Shown in pieces: positions 34,763 through 45,650 of a DNA stretch of 64,000 bases (its first letter is position 1; every line of letters starts with the position of its first letter). The stretch is taken from positions 248,001 through 312,000 of the forward strand of contig NKJC01000003.1 in the NCBI GenBank assembly GCA_002256435.1. Reading direction: 5' to 3'. This stretch comes from Chitinophagaceae bacterium BSSC1. GTDB taxonomy: Bacteria; Bacteroidota; Bacteroidia; Chitinophagales; Chitinophagaceae. The position numbers were made by a program, and so were the translations under genes. Under the pieces are notes generated by a model. It saw only the letters and a list, made by a program, of their open reading frames with translations, did no database searches and was not told the origin of the DNA.

Positions 34763-37211
34763 ATCGTTGGTTCTTAGTGGTATTGAATTCAATTAAATAA
34801 TATCCTTGTGTAGTTGAAATTTTACGAACAGATGCACCCTTTACAGTAATGGGAACCTGTGTGCGAATGCGGCAAACAGATCCTTGTAAAGAAGTAATAC
34901 TCGCCGTTTTAAGTTGATTGGCCTTCCATTGAATGGCTACTTCAAAACCACCCCTGGCTTTTAATCCCTTGATGGTTCCTGATGACCAAACCGTTGGAAC
35001 TGCCGGTAATAAATGCAATTCACCCAAATGGCTTTGTAACAACAATTCTGTGATACCTGCTGTAGCTCCAAAATTTCCATCAATCTGAAAAGGTGGATGA
35101 GCATCAAATAAATTGGCATAAGACCCACCACCTTTTGAATAATTGGTGCCAGAAGTACTTACATAACGCAGAATATTTCTCAGCAAACTATAAGCATGAT
35201 CCCCGTCTAATAAGCGAGCCCAGAAATTAATTTTCCATGCAAGACTCCAACCTGTGCCTTCATCACCGCGTAGTTCCAATGTTTTCTTTGCAGCATTGGC
35301 AAAGGCTGGGGTAAATATGGGTGAGACCTGATTACTAGGATGCAGGGCAAATAATTGTGACACGTGCCGATGGTGCGGTTCAACGTCTTCCCAATCCTTG
35401 AACCATTCTTGTAAGTTGCCTTTTTTTCCAATCTGCAATGGAAAGAGTTTTGCATAGCGTTCTTTTAATGCAGTTAGAAATGCCGCATCCTTGTCTCCCA
35501 CAATGGCAGCAGCAGCAATAGTATTGGCAAATAGGTCTCTGATAATGGCCATATCCATGGTAGTAGCAACTGAAACATCACCAGGATTTCCTTTGTCATC
35601 AATGAATTGGTTTTCGGGAGAAACAGCCGGCATGGTTACCCAAAAACCAGCACTGTCTTTGACCATCCAATCCATACTAAATTGCGCAGCACCTTTCATG
35701 AGGGAATAGTTGCGCGCCAAGAAATCTTTATCCAATGTAAATTGATAATGCTCCCATAAATGCTGGCTCAACCAATTGGCGCCCATGGCCCAGTTGGCCC
35801 ATTTAGGATCTCCTTTACCAAGGTCTCCTACTGGATTAGAGAGTGCCCATATATCACTGTTATGGTGCGCTACCCAACCACTCATGCCATAGAATTCTTT
35901 GGCAGTTCTTGCACCCGTTACAGAAATATCTTTAATGAGTTTGAACAGTGGCTCGTGCATTTCAGAAAGATTGGTCATCTCTGCGGGCCAATAATTCATT
36001 TGCGTATTAATATTGATGGTATAATTAGAACTCCAGGGTGCTTTTAATTCCTTGTTCCAAATGCCTTGTAAATTAGCAGCGGTTCCACCTGGTCTTGAAC
36101 TTGAAATGAGTAAGTACCTACCATAATGGAAATACAAACTTTCTAGTGCAGGATCTTCCGCCCCATTAAAATAACCAATCAGGCGTTGGTTGGTGGGTTT
36201 TATAGCATTCTCCGTTTCCTTACCATCATTCAAACTAAAGCTAACGCGATGGAAATATTTTTGATAATCCATTAAGTGCGCTTGCAATAATTGATCAAAG
36301 CTTTTTCCTTTGGCTTTTGCAAACCAGCCTGCGGCGATGGCATTCTCATCCAAACCCTGACTATCGGGGCATTTATCAAACCCATTAAAACTAGTTGCTG
36401 CACTTATGAGTACCAATACTTCTGTAGCATTGGAAACCTTGATACCTGATGTATCTGTTTGTACTTGACCATCTTTATTAATTACTTTGACCCTATAGTC
36501 AAAGCGCATACCATTACAGCCACTTGAATCTTGATAAGTGATAGAAGGATTTTTATAACGCACATAGCTTGGGAAATTCAAACTAGGCGCCTTGCCCTTG
36601 ACCCCCATTTCAGCTGGGCCATGAATCACGGGATGATTTTCCAAAATGGATTGAGGATGTAATTGCAATTGCAAAGCACCCGCTTTATTAGCACTAATGC
36701 GCAAGACCATTAACTGATTGGGAGCAGAAATAAACAGCTCCCTTTTAAATTGAACCCCATCAACAGTATAGCTTGTTGTGCTAAGCGCTTTATCAATGTC
36801 TAATAAGCGCTGGTATTGACTTACAAGGGTGTCCTTGAATATTTGTTTGATTTTTAAATCGCCCAAAGGCATATAACTTTCTGAATATAGCCCCTGCATT
36901 TTCTTAGTTAAGGCTTCTGCTTTTTTATAATCACCTTGATTCAATGCAGCTCGTATCAAGGGCAACAGGTCTTTAGCACCGGGGTTCACATTATTTTTAA
37001 CAGGACCACCTGACCAAAGGGTGGATTCATTTAATTGCAACAATTCTTCTTTCACCCCTCCAAAAACCATGGCTCCTAATCTGCCATTTCCAAGAGGTAG
37101 GGCTTCTGTCCAAGTTTTGGCAGGTTCTTGGTACCAAAGCTTTAGTGGCTGGGCCGATGCTGATAAACATAAAAACAAACAAATCAGTACAGTAACTGTT
37201 TTTTGATTCAT
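34743..37211 (-). CDS. Secreted GH95 alpha-L-fucosidase/alpha-L-galactosidase
   Basis: Inverting (alpha/alpha)6-barrel glycosidase of 822 residues, exported (signal ends near ASAQP). GH95 landmarks: [19 protein letters not shown] and [11 protein letters not shown] at the N-terminus, [27 protein letters not shown] in the barrel, PVSPENQF-like PAVSPENQF and [15 protein letters not shown] toward the end, and [14 protein letters not shown]. Releases fucose or L-galactose from pectin or xyloglucan-type side chains. First gene of a four-gene minus-strand group GH95-hydrolase-HAD-GH51; a single ATCCTGTT copy lies upstream at 37262. Confidence 0.92.
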   Translation of the reverse strand: MNQKTVTVLICLFLCLSASAQPLKLWYQEPAKTWTEALPLGNGRLGAMVFGGVKEELLQLNESTLWSGGPVKNNVNPGAKDLLPLIRAALNQGDYKKAEALTKKMQGLYSESYMPLGDLKIKQIFKDTLVSQYQRLLDIDKALSTTSYTVDGVQFKRELFISAPNQLMVLRISANKAGALQLQLHPQSILENHPVIHGPAEMGVKGKAPSLNFPSYVRYKNPSITYQDSSGCNGMRFDYRVKVINKDGQVQTDTSGIKVSNATEVLVLISAATSFNGFDKCPDSQGLDENAIAAGWFAKAKGKSFDQLLQAHLMDYQKYFHRVSFSLNDGKETENAIKPTNQRLIGYFNGAEDPALESLYFHYGRYLLISSSRPGGTAANLQGIWNKELKAPWSSNYTININTQMNYWPAEMTNLSEMHEPLFKLIKDISVTGARTAKEFYGMSGWVAHHNSDIWALSNPVGDLGKGDPKWANWAMGANWLSQHLWEHYQFTLDKDFLARNYSLMKGAAQFSMDWMVKDSAGFWVTMPAVSPENQFIDDKGNPGDVSVATTMDMAIIRDLFANTIAAAAIVGDKDAAFLTALKERYAKLFPLQIGKKGNLQEWFKDWEDVEPHHRHVSQLFALHPSNQVSPIFTPAFANAAKKTLELRGDEGTGWSLAWKINFWARLLDGDHAYSLLRNILRYVSTSGTNYSKGGGSYANLFDAHPPFQIDGNFGATAGITELLLQSHLGELHLLPAVPTVWSSGTIKGLKARGGFEVAIQWKANQLKTASITSLQGSVCRIRTQVPITVKGASVRKISTTQGYYLIEFNTTKNQRYEIAAL

Positions 37212-37305
37212 GGAAGCAATGATTTAAGGCAATCAATTTAAGGATTAATCCCTTTAATGCCATCCTGTTCCATAATATAAAACCCCACTCAACTAAACAG
37301 CTTGA

Positions 37306-38709
37306 TTATTGTAAATGCTTGGTTTCATGCAAGTCAGGAATTTGAACATCTTTAAACCCTTTTCTCTCTAATCGTTTAGCAAAATCCTGTTGTACCTCAT
37401 ATTCACCATGCACCAAAAACAACTGTCTTACAGTAGCCGCGTTTTGACAACTAATAAATTGACAGAGGTCATCATAATCGCCATGCGCACTCATGCTTCT
37501 CATAGAACCAATCTCTGCTTTTACTTCAAATTCTTCGCCAAAAATTCGAACTTCTTTGTCTCCGTGCATGAGTCTGCCCCCTAGAGACCTAGGCTCACAA
37601 TATCCCACCATTAAAATGGTATTTTTCTCATTCCCAATATTGTTCATGATATGGTGTTTCACGCGTCCAGCATCTGCCATACCGCTGGCCGATATAATCA
37701 CACAGGGTTGCTCTAAGAAATTCAGCCCCTTACTCTCATCCACCGTTTTTACATAATTCAGTCCTTCAAAATCAAATGGATCATCATCATGTTCCATCAC
37801 TTTTTGAATTCTTTTATTAAAATACTGGGGATAGCTTTTGATCACTTCAGTAGCTTCTCTACTCAATGGGCTATCTACATAAATAGGTACTTTTGGTAAG
37901 CGTTTCTCTAAGGAGAGTTGGTTTAAGTCATAAAGAATCTCTTGGGTTCTACCCACTGAAAAAGCAGGGATAATCAATTTCCCTTTTTTAACGCTACAAG
38001 TATGCTGTACCCACTTGAGTAGATTATCTGGTGTACTATATACTTCATCGTGCAATTTGTTACCATAAGTACTTTCTAACAACAAATAATCAACGGCTGG
38101 AAAATTGGCAGGAGATCGTAGAATTACATCGCGATAGCGACCAACGTCACCACTAAAACAAATATTAGTTGTCTTTCCCTTTTCAGTGATTTTTAAAGTC
38201 ACTGCTGCGCTCCCAATAATATGACCAGCGTCTGTAAACATGATTTCAACGCCAGCAATGATGGAATGCCATTGCCCATATTCCACGGTTTCAAATAAGG
38301 TCATGGCCAAAGCCACATCGTCTAGAGAATACAATGGTTCATACAAGGGGAGCCCCTGTTTAACCCTTCGCTTATTGATAAACTTGGTATCTGCTCTTTG
38401 AATTTCTGCGGAGTCTTCTAATAAAATAGCTGCCAAATCTTTGGTAGCTGGCGTACAAAAAATTTGTCCCCTAAATCCTTCTGACACTAATTTGGGAATC
38501 AATCCTGAATGGTCAATATGTGCATGTGATAAAACCAATACATCTACTTCAGATGCAACAAATCCAAAATCTCTATTCAAGGAATCCGTTTCTTTTCCCA
38601 TGCCCTGGAACATGCCACAATCCAATAAAATTCTTTTTCCTGCATCTGTTACCAACAAGTGTTTGGAACCGGTGACCGTTCTGGCGGCGCCATGAAAACT
38701 AATAGTCAT
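37306..38709 (-). CDS. MBL-fold beta-CASP ribonuclease-like protein
   Basis: A 467-residue cytoplasmic protein of the metallo-beta-lactamase superfamily with beta-CASP insertion, related to CPSF-73/RNase J-like RNA processing proteins. Zinc motif HAHIDHSG (His62, His64, Asp66, His67), further ligands in TDAGHIIGSAA and FSGDVGR, and the beta-CASP part with PAFSVGRTQEIL, YVDSPL and SASGMADAGRVKHH, SAHGDYDDL. Start MTISFHGAARTVTGS is the family norm. It is the last gene after the papain/DUF4442 pair, 30 bases downstream. RNA as substrate is by family only. Confidence 0.9.
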   Translation of the reverse strand: MTISFHGAARTVTGSKHLLVTDAGKRILLDCGMFQGMGKETDSLNRDFGFVASEVDVLVLSHAHIDHSGLIPKLVSEGFRGQIFCTPATKDLAAILLEDSAEIQRADTKFINKRRVKQGLPLYEPLYSLDDVALAMTLFETVEYGQWHSIIAGVEIMFTDAGHIIGSAAVTLKITEKGKTTNICFSGDVGRYRDVILRSPANFPAVDYLLLESTYGNKLHDEVYSTPDNLLKWVQHTCSVKKGKLIIPAFSVGRTQEILYDLNQLSLEKRLPKVPIYVDSPLSREATEVIKSYPQYFNKRIQKVMEHDDDPFDFEGLNYVKTVDESKGLNFLEQPCVIISASGMADAGRVKHHIMNNIGNEKNTILMVGYCEPRSLGGRLMHGDKEVRIFGEEFEVKAEIGSMRSMSAHGDYDDLCQFISCQNAATVRQLFLVHGEYEVQQDFAKRLERKGFKDVQIPDLHETKHLQ

Positions 38710-38739
38710 GATTACAATATTTAAGGTTCGTTGATTTTT

Positions 38740-39252
38740 TTATTTGGCTTTAAAACTCCAGGTAAACCAGAATTCCGAAACCGTTTCTCCAGCTTCATTT
38801 TTACCTATAGAATAACACTGAATAGTTTGTCCTTGACCTGTTTGTGTAGCTGCTTCTACAGCATTGGCAATAGCTATTCCATCCATGCATTCAAATGCAA
38901 TGTTACCAACCGCTTTTTTGTGAAATTTTGCTTCCATTCCCACTACCAACATACTCACTGCTGGATTTCTTTGATACAATTGCCCAAATGCCAAAAGACC
39001 CGTACTCATTTCTGCCGCCATGGATTGAACGGCAAAATACATAGACCTAAAGGGGTTTTGATTCAACCATTTGTGCTTTACTGTAATCACTGCCCCAAGA
39101 GATGATAGTTCTTGAACCTTCAACCCTGCTATTAACGCAGAAGGCAGTTTTTGCAAGAGAAAGAACCTGAATTTCACAGGATGCAAAATGATTTTTTGAA
39201 AGCGTTCAAATTTGGGATTCACTTTTTTGAATTTACTGTTTATCAATGGCAA
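38740..39252 (-). CDS. DUF4442 hotdog-fold thioesterase-like protein
   Basis: About 150-170 residues matching DUF4442 hotdog-fold proteins by NPFRSMYFAV followed by AAEMSTGLL, and by the VSMLVVGMEAKFHKKAVG segment. Thioesterase activity on an acyl-CoA is presumed for the fold but not shown for the family. There is no ATG at the N-terminus: the likely starts are TTG at 39252 or 39246, overlapping the stop of the papain-like gene (39233-39235), or a GTG at 39222. The overlap suggests translational coupling. Confidence 0.7.
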   Translation of the reverse strand: MPLINSKFKKVNPKFERFQKIILHPVKFRFFLLQKLPSALIAGLKVQELSSLGAVITVKHKWLNQNPFRSMYFAVQSMAAEMSTGLLAFGQLYQRNPAVSMLVVGMEAKFHKKAVGNIAFECMDGIAIANAVEAATQTGQGQTIQCYSIGKNEAGETVSEFWFTWSFKAK

Positions 39253-40801
39253 CTATACAAGCTACCGCATTTTTATCTGTTACCGGGGTTTCAAATGACA
39301 TGATCTTGCCATCGCTGGTAAAACGGATCCCTGCAACGCTTTCTCTTTTAACGGCTTTGTTTACCGCCGCTTCAAAACCCAGAGATTGGTTTTGATTGAC
39401 TGCTTTGTTTAGATCAAAAACATTCATGGGTTCCTTACTCATCACTACTGCCATATAATCCTTGTTCCCAATACTATCGGCCATCAATTTCATTCCTTTT
39501 GGAAACAATCTATAACCAGTGATACCACAATAAGGAGAGAACTTGGTCTTGGTTGGATCATCCTTGCTAGGATAAGGAAATAGCACATAACTGCTTCCAT
39601 CGGTTTCCATACCCAACACATAAACATAACAATCCGTATTGTTCTTGACTTCTATTTTAAAGCCCGTACCCTTTTTAATAGGACTGCTTGTTTCAAATAA
39701 GTTTCCTGCTGCTAATTGAAGTGGCAAATAAGCCTTGGTATTGGCGTCTACCAAACCAATGCTGCAACTCAAATGATCCACTACCGCGTCACCTGTTTTT
39801 TGAAGCGGATTAAGCCCATACGCTTCTCTTACAAATCTTCTAAAATCTTTGTACTTAACCCAAGCTACGCCGTTCACACCCCAATCAGATCCCCATGAAT
39901 TCATGATCTGAAAAGCACCACCCTCTTTTCTATCGTCATATCCAATGACACAGATAGCGTGTCCACCAAAACCCATCATGGTATAGTCATCGCTATTGGG
40001 TTCCCACACTTCTTTCCCAGCCATTTCTTGCATAAAGGAACCACCAACCATCATCCCTATCACCACGGGTGCATCTTTGGCCAAATGTTCTTTAATAGCG
40101 TGTAAATTCAAGCCCCTAGTGCTTTCTCCATCGGTTAATCTATTAAAGCCCTTCATTCTAAATTGCTGGGCAGCTTGTTTGAGTGAACCATCCGGTTGTC
40201 GGCTACAATCATTTTCATCATAGGGGAATTCATTAAAAGGTACAGCTCCTACCTGAGTCATGTTTTCCATGGCACGAATAATATAACTGCCTTGGCATCC
40301 ACTAAGACCTATTTGATTGTATAAAAAAGAGGGACTAAACGCTAGTTGATTGGGGTCTTCTCCAGTGCTTACTGCTTGTAAGATAGTTCTGGCACCATAG
40401 GCACTACTCCAAGCAACACAAGACCCTTGATGGCCTTGATTCAAACGCTTTGGAGCATATTTTAATAAGGATACGGCTTCTGGTAATTCATTTTTGGATT
40501 CATCCAATCCTTCATAGACTTGGGCCTTGTCAAACTCTTTTGGATCAAGGATGCCACCAGTGGCCAACTGGGCAACATCTTGCATGCTACTCATGCCACT
40601 ACAACCATTTTTCAAAAAGACAAAACCACCAATAGCCAGTACTACCAACAACAAAGCCGGCTTGCGAAAAAGCAAACCAATAATAAGTGGAAGTAGGTTG
40701 AATAAACCGCCACCTCCTCCTCCTACAGTATTTCCACCACCTCCACTACCATCATCATTATTGTCCTGATCATTGGGATCATCCACCATTCTTATGGGCA
40801 T
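39233..40801 (-). CDS. Membrane-anchored papain-like (C1A) cysteine protease with DUF4384 domain
   Basis: A 522-residue protein with an acidic, Gly-rich N-terminus (1-32), a transmembrane segment (about 34-64), then a papain fold and a C-terminal domain. Papain catalytic residues are visible: Gln122 and Cys128 in NQGHQGSCVAW, His281 in GGHAICVIGYDD and Asn301 in IMNSWGSDWG. Residues about 355-470 (KIEVKNNTDCYVYVLGMETDGS, VLFPYPSKDD, MAVVMSKEP) look like DUF4384, which is often found on caspase- and papain-like proteins. It most likely faces the periplasm. Substrate unknown. A terminator-like hairpin upstream (40837-40862) separates it from mlaE. Confidence 0.82.
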   Translation of the reverse strand: MPIRMVDDPNDQDNNDDGSGGGGNTVGGGGGGLFNLLPLIIGLLFRKPALLLVVLAIGGFVFLKNGCSGMSSMQDVAQLATGGILDPKEFDKAQVYEGLDESKNELPEAVSLLKYAPKRLNQGHQGSCVAWSSAYGARTILQAVSTGEDPNQLAFSPSFLYNQIGLSGCQGSYIIRAMENMTQVGAVPFNEFPYDENDCSRQPDGSLKQAAQQFRMKGFNRLTDGESTRGLNLHAIKEHLAKDAPVVIGMMVGGSFMQEMAGKEVWEPNSDDYTMMGFGGHAICVIGYDDRKEGGAFQIMNSWGSDWGVNGVAWVKYKDFRRFVREAYGLNPLQKTGDAVVDHLSCSIGLVDANTKAYLPLQLAAGNLFETSSPIKKGTGFKIEVKNNTDCYVYVLGMETDGSSYVLFPYPSKDDPTKTKFSPYCGITGYRLFPKGMKLMADSIGNKDYMAVVMSKEPMNVFDLNKAVNQNQSLGFEAAVNKAVKRESVAGIRFTSDGKIMSFETPVTDKNAVACIVAIDKQ

Positions 40802-40836
40802 AACAATTTATTTGTACACTAAATGTAACAAGTAGT

Positions 40837-40862
40837 CCTTGCTGTAAAAAATTTTAGCAGGG
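40837..40862 (-). terminator. Possible terminator after mlaE
   Basis: CCTTGCT and AGCAGGG arms (7 bases with one G-T pair) flank an A/T-rich centre in the 75-base gap between mlaE stop and the papain-like gene start on the same strand. No clear T-run follows on the minus strand, so the assignment is weak. Confidence 0.3.
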
Positions 40863-40876
40863 TATTTGGCAATAGT

Positions 40877-41614
40877 TTACAAGAGTATGGCGGCTAGGGC
40901 ATAATCGGCCAATAAAATAAGAATACAGCTCACCACTACAGCACTGGTACTTGCCCTACCAATTTCTAATGACCCACCTTTTACATTGTACCCATAATAG
41001 GCTGGTACCGAACTAAGTATAAAGGCAAATGTATAAGACTTGTACAATGCAAAATTGATATTGAATAAGTTCAGGTTTTGCCTTAAACCCGCATCAAATA
41101 TATCATTGGCCAAAATGCCAGACATGGCACCAGCAGTTCTTCCACCCCAGATTCCTAAAACCGCAGAAATTACAATCAAACAAGGAATCACCACTAAAGC
41201 TGCCAAGATCTTGGGGAAGATTAGATAGTTCTTTGAATTGATGCCCATAATTTCTAGCGCGTCAATCTGCTCACTAATGCGCATATTACCCAACTCACTA
41301 GCAATCTTACTTCCTACTACTCCAGCTAATACAATACTCAATACCGTAGGTGATAATTCTAAAATCATACTATCTCTAACAATCTGAGCAATAGTAGACA
41401 AGGGCACCAAGGGGCTCACCAATTGATACGCCGTTTGCACGGTGGTTACCGCACCTAGGAAGATAGAAATGATGATCACAATGGGCAATGCGCCAATGCC
41501 TATTTCTACACACTGGTGCATGAACTCTTTCCAGTACATACGCCAGTTTTCAGGCTTGGTGAACATGCCTTTCAGCATCAATAAAAAGGTTCCAAAGTGG
41601 GTGAAAAAATTCAT
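40877..41614 (-). CDS. mlaE: MlaE-family ABC transporter permease (lipid transport)
   Basis: Inner-membrane permease of the Mla-type phospholipid transport system that maintains outer-membrane lipid asymmetry. It has 245 residues and about five hydrophobic segments, with the family landmarks FLGAVTTVQTAYQL, ELSPTVLSIVLAGVVGSKIASELGNMRISEQIDAL and the C-terminal GYNVKGGSLEIGRASTSAVV. It is 3 bases after maeB. The expected ATPase partner (mlaF) is not adjacent but is found 12 kb away on the other strand (53986-54771); no mlaD-like MCE protein is in the window. Confidence 0.92.
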   Translation of the reverse strand: MNFFTHFGTFLLMLKGMFTKPENWRMYWKEFMHQCVEIGIGALPIVIIISIFLGAVTTVQTAYQLVSPLVPLSTIAQIVRDSMILELSPTVLSIVLAGVVGSKIASELGNMRISEQIDALEIMGINSKNYLIFPKILAALVVIPCLIVISAVLGIWGGRTAGAMSGILANDIFDAGLRQNLNLFNINFALYKSYTFAFILSSVPAYYGYNVKGGSLEIGRASTSAVVVSCILILLADYALAAILL

Positions 41615-41617
41615 GGT

Positions 41618-43960
41618 TTATTTTTTTCTTTTTTTCAAGCGCTTCCACCAACTACTGGTTTGAACGGCTTCTTCAATATTGCCCTTGCATTTCAATTGTG
41701 CATCTACCACAGCTACAATTGCCATATTGATAATATTGCGCACACTACTACCCAATTGTAACACGTGTACGGGCTTTTTCAATCCTAATAAAATTGGTCC
41801 AATGGCGTCTGCACCACCTACTTCTTTTAAGAGATTATAGGTTACGTTACCCGATGTTAGGTTGGGGAACATGAGCACATTTACTTCCTCATCAACCAAC
41901 TCACTAAAGGGATAATTGTCTTTTAAAATTTCTTTGTTAAACGCCAGACTACCTTGCATTTCACCGTCTACAATCAAGGAAGGATTTCTTTGTTTTAGAA
42001 TCTTGGTTGCTTGAGCCACTAGTCTTGCTTCTGGCGAATCACTGCTACCAAAATTACTATAACTCAACATGGCAATTCTGGGGGTCAGGTTAAAGTTGCG
42101 AACCTCCTTGGCCACCATCATGGTAATATCGGCCAGTTCTTCTGCAGTAGGATTAAAGTTTACAGTAGTATCTGCCAAGAACAAAGGTCCTTTCTTGGTT
42201 AGTAACAAATACATACCCGCAATTTTCTTCACGCCTTCTTCTGTACCTACTATTTGCAAAGCAGGTCTAATGGCTTCTGCATAGTTCTTGGTTAATCCAG
42301 AAAGCATGGCGTCTGCATCACCAGTTTCTACCATCATACAACCATAATGGTTCCGGTCTTTCATCAATTTCTTACTCTCGTATGCGTTCACGCCCTTGCG
42401 TTGACGCTTCTTGAAAAACAGGTTGCCATAGAATTCACGCTTCTCTTCATTTTCATCACTACGTGGATCAATAATGGGCAGGTCTGTTAAGTCAATATTG
42501 TTTTGTTCCGCTATGCGATTGATCTTGATAGGATCACCCAATAATATAGGATAGGCTATACCCTCATCATAGATAATGCTGGCCGCTTTAAGAATTTTCT
42601 GGTTATCCGCTTCTGCAAATACCAAGCGCTTAGGACCCTTTCTAGCTTTGGTACCAATCACGCGCATCAGCTGGTTATCCAGCCCCAAACGTTTGTTCAA
42701 TTCCACCACATAAGCATCCCAATTATGGATACTTTTTTGTGCCACACCAGATTCCATAGCAGCTTTGGCTACCGCAGGTGCTACTGCAGCCAGCAGTCTT
42801 GGATCCAATGGTTTTGGAATAATGTATTCCGGACCAAAGCTCATGCTTTGTTGGTTATAAGCCATGTTTACAATATCTGGAACAGCCGTCTTAGCCAAAT
42901 CGGCCAAAGCCCTTACAGCAGCCAGTTTCATGGCTTCATTAATTTGTTTGGCGCGAACGTCTAGTGCTCCACGGAAAATATAAGGAAAGCCCAATACATT
43001 GTTTACTTGGTTGGGATAATCCGTTCTACCCGTTGCCATGATAATATCTTTTCTCACAGCCGCAGCATCCGGATAAGTAATTTCTGGATCAGGGTTGGCC
43101 ATAGCAAATACTATGGGATTCTTAGCCATGGAACGGACCATATCTTGTGTAACTACATTACCAACACTTAGCCCCAAGAAAACGTCTGCATCCTTCATAG
43201 CTTTTTCTAAAGTCCAGTCAGATTTTTTAACGGCAAATTTTTCTCTAATGGGTCCTAAGTCTGTTCTACCAACATGCAAAACGCCATCCTTATCAAAGAC
43301 AATAAAGTTTTCATAACGAGCACCCAGTGCCACGTACAACTGAATACAAGCCATGGCTGCTGCACCAGCACCATTGATTACAAACTTTACTTTCTCAATT
43401 TTCTTTTTCTGTAATTCCAATGCATTGAGCATGGCGGCACTACTGATGATAGCGGTTCCATGTTGGTCATCGTGCATCACCGGAATATTCATTTGCTCTT
43501 TTAACTGCTGCTCAATATAAAAGCATTCAGGTGCTTTAATATCTTCTAAATTGATGCCTCCAAAAGTGGGCTCCAATGATTTGACAATCTGAACAAATTT
43601 CTCAGGATCCTTCTCGTTGATCTCAATATCAAATACATCAATATCTGCAAAGATTTTGAAGAGTACGGCCTTTCCTTCCATCACGGGTTTACTGGCATCA
43701 GGACCAATATCGCCCAAACCCAATACCGCTGTACCATTGCTGATCACACCAACCAAGTTACCCTTAGCGGTATATTTATAAACGTCTTCTACATTTTTGA
43801 AAATTTCTTTACATGGTTCTGCCACTCCAGGGCTATAAGCCAAACTCAAATCTCGCTGTGTCTTGGCTTCCTTGGTAGGAACCACTTCTATTTTTCCTGG
43901 CCTGCCATTGGCATGATATTCCAACGCTTGTTCTCTTCTTAAATCGGCGTGTTTAGACAT
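41618..43960 (-). CDS. maeB: NADP-dependent malic enzyme with phosphotransacetylase-like domain
   Basis: Oxidative decarboxylation of malate to pyruvate, producing NADPH. The 780-residue protein has the fused architecture of MaeB: malic enzyme domain (about 1-430; [50 protein letters not shown]) and a C-terminal phosphate acetyltransferase-like domain (about 440-760; [26 protein letters not shown]) that regulates rather than catalyses in characterised members. Nine bases after the M20 gene and 3 before mlaE, in one operon. Confidence 0.95.
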   Translation of the reverse strand: MSKHADLRREQALEYHANGRPGKIEVVPTKEAKTQRDLSLAYSPGVAEPCKEIFKNVEDVYKYTAKGNLVGVISNGTAVLGLGDIGPDASKPVMEGKAVLFKIFADIDVFDIEINEKDPEKFVQIVKSLEPTFGGINLEDIKAPECFYIEQQLKEQMNIPVMHDDQHGTAIISSAAMLNALELQKKKIEKVKFVINGAGAAAMACIQLYVALGARYENFIVFDKDGVLHVGRTDLGPIREKFAVKKSDWTLEKAMKDADVFLGLSVGNVVTQDMVRSMAKNPIVFAMANPDPEITYPDAAAVRKDIIMATGRTDYPNQVNNVLGFPYIFRGALDVRAKQINEAMKLAAVRALADLAKTAVPDIVNMAYNQQSMSFGPEYIIPKPLDPRLLAAVAPAVAKAAMESGVAQKSIHNWDAYVVELNKRLGLDNQLMRVIGTKARKGPKRLVFAEADNQKILKAASIIYDEGIAYPILLGDPIKINRIAEQNNIDLTDLPIIDPRSDENEEKREFYGNLFFKKRQRKGVNAYESKKLMKDRNHYGCMMVETGDADAMLSGLTKNYAEAIRPALQIVGTEEGVKKIAGMYLLLTKKGPLFLADTTVNFNPTAEELADITMMVAKEVRNFNLTPRIAMLSYSNFGSSDSPEARLVAQATKILKQRNPSLIVDGEMQGSLAFNKEILKDNYPFSELVDEEVNVLMFPNLTSGNVTYNLLKEVGGADAIGPILLGLKKPVHVLQLGSSVRNIINMAIVAVVDAQLKCKGNIEEAVQTSSWWKRLKKRKK

Positions 43961-43969
43961 ACTTATTTT

Positions 43970-45160
43970 TTAGTGACCAATTTTTGCATTAGCTCCCAAC
44001 CAAGCCATGATGCCAATGCCAGTTTCAATAGCATCTTCGTCAATGTCAAATTTGGGGGTATGCACATTATGAACTATTCCCTTTGCTTCATTTCTAACAC
44101 CAAGTCTGAAAAAGCATCCAGGAATCTGTTGCGTATAATAACCAAAATCTTCTGCACCCATTCTAATCTCAGTCTCTTCTACATTTTCCTTACCCATATA
44201 GGTTTCTGCTAGCTGCCAATTGACTCCTGTAAAAACAGGATCATTGTCAACGGTAGGATAGCCAATATCAATCAACAAATCAATTTCTCCACCCATGGAC
44301 TCCACCAAACCTATGGCCTGCTTGGTTATCAGCTCATGCGCTTTAAAACGCCAAGCCTCATCCATGGCCCTAAATGTTCCCTTCAATTTTACTTCACTAG
44401 GAATCACATTGGTAGTATGACCACCTTGAAAAGAACAAATAGACAATACCGATGGTGAAAGTGGATTGTTATTCCTTGATATAATTTGTTGCAAACTCAC
44501 AATCAGTTGTGAAGCAATTAGAATAGTATCTGCTGTTAAATGCGGAGCCGCAGCATGCCCACCCTTGCCCTTGATAGTCATATAAATTTCATCGGCGCTA
44601 GCCATGACCCTACCTTTTCTAAAACTCAATTTTCCAACAGGCAATCCCGGATGAACGTGTAAGGCAATGATGCCGCTGGGCGATGGGTTTTGTAAAGCAC
44701 CATCTCTAATCATAAAACTAGCACCACCCGGATTTTTTTCTTCCCCAGGTTGAAACAATAGTTTAACCGTTCCAGACCATTGGTCTTTTGTTTCATTTAA
44801 AATTTTAGCAGCACCCAATAAAATACTGGTGTGTACGTCATGCCCACAGGCATGCATCACACCCTCATTCACACTGCAATAAGGCACTTGATTTTCTTCT
44901 TGAATTTGCAAAGCATCCATATCAGCTCTTAGTGCAATGACCCTGCTTGATGGATTTTTCCCTTCTATCAATGCCACTAAACCAGTAGTAGCTTTTTGTT
45001 CAAAACCAATACCCATTACTCGGAGTTGTTCCTGAACAAATAAACTGGTTTCAAATTCCTGATAACTTAATTCAGGGTTTGCGTGCAAATGTCTTCTGAC
45101 TGCAATAAATTCTGCAGCATAGGCTTTTGCCAAAGATTGTATGTGCGCTAATAATTCCAT
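43970..45160 (-). CDS. M20 family amidohydrolase (N-acyl amino acid deacylase/hippurate hydrolase type)
   Basis: A 396-residue cytoplasmic metallopeptidase-fold amidohydrolase. Metal ligand motifs of M20D are present: MHACGHDVHTSILLGAA, GEEKNPGGASFMIRDGA and the C-terminal GAEDFGYYTQQIPG; the lid domain carries GKGGHAAAPHLTADTI. The family removes acyl groups from amino acids or conjugates; the natural substrate is not determinable. It is 5 bases after the SPOR gene and 9 before maeB. Confidence 0.88.
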   Translation of the reverse strand: MELLAHIQSLAKAYAAEFIAVRRHLHANPELSYQEFETSLFVQEQLRVMGIGFEQKATTGLVALIEGKNPSSRVIALRADMDALQIQEENQVPYCSVNEGVMHACGHDVHTSILLGAAKILNETKDQWSGTVKLLFQPGEEKNPGGASFMIRDGALQNPSPSGIIALHVHPGLPVGKLSFRKGRVMASADEIYMTIKGKGGHAAAPHLTADTILIASQLIVSLQQIISRNNNPLSPSVLSICSFQGGHTTNVIPSEVKLKGTFRAMDEAWRFKAHELITKQAIGLVESMGGEIDLLIDIGYPTVDNDPVFTGVNWQLAETYMGKENVEETEIRMGAEDFGYYTQQIPGCFFRLGVRNEAKGIVHNVHTPKFDIDEDAIETGIGIMAWLGANAKIGH

Positions 45161-45165
45161 TCAAT

Positions 45166-45609
45166 TTAGTTTGCCATATTTTCTTCTTCTTCCTTGGTAG
45201 GCGTATAGTCAATGGCGTCTTCTACAATAAATACGCCTGTTGGATAATATTTGCTAATTAGGTTTCTAAATTTTTCAGCATCTACCTTTTTTAGAAAATT
45301 TCCAATCCTTACTTTAAAATTGGGTGATTGAAACAAAGCATAAGATTTCTGATCCGGGAAACGGGTTAATAAATCAGACTTTACTTTAAATGCTTGCTCC
45401 CTATTAGAGGTACTAACTACTTGCACCCTAAATCCTTTGTATTGACCCGAACTGGTTAATAAACTGGCGTGTTTGTTAATCTGATTTTGCTTTGCCGTTA
45501 ACTGATCCATTCTTGGATCTTTGTGCACTATCACGGTATCATTGGCCTTGGCCATTAATCCTGCAAAAGCGGCTACCAATAAAAAAAATATATACTTAGG
45601 GTTCTTCAT
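45166..45609 (-). CDS. SPOR-domain protein, exported
   Basis: A 147-residue protein with an N-terminal signal or anchor (MKNPKYIFFLLVAAFAGLMAKA) and a C-terminal SPOR-like domain (about 58-135: YKGFRVQVVSTSNREQAFKVKSDLL, FKVRIGNFLKKVDAEKFRNLI) that binds denuded peptidoglycan glycan strands. Role at the envelope or septum is by domain only. Second gene after deoC (41-base gap), 5 bases before the M20 gene. Confidence 0.82.
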   Translation of the reverse strand: MKNPKYIFFLLVAAFAGLMAKANDTVIVHKDPRMDQLTAKQNQINKHASLLTSSGQYKGFRVQVVSTSNREQAFKVKSDLLTRFPDQKSYALFQSPNFKVRIGNFLKKVDAEKFRNLISKYYPTGVFIVEDAIDYTPTKEEEENMAN

Positions 45610-45650
45610 ATTTCAATGGACTATGTTCTACAATAGTCTTACAAGTTAAA

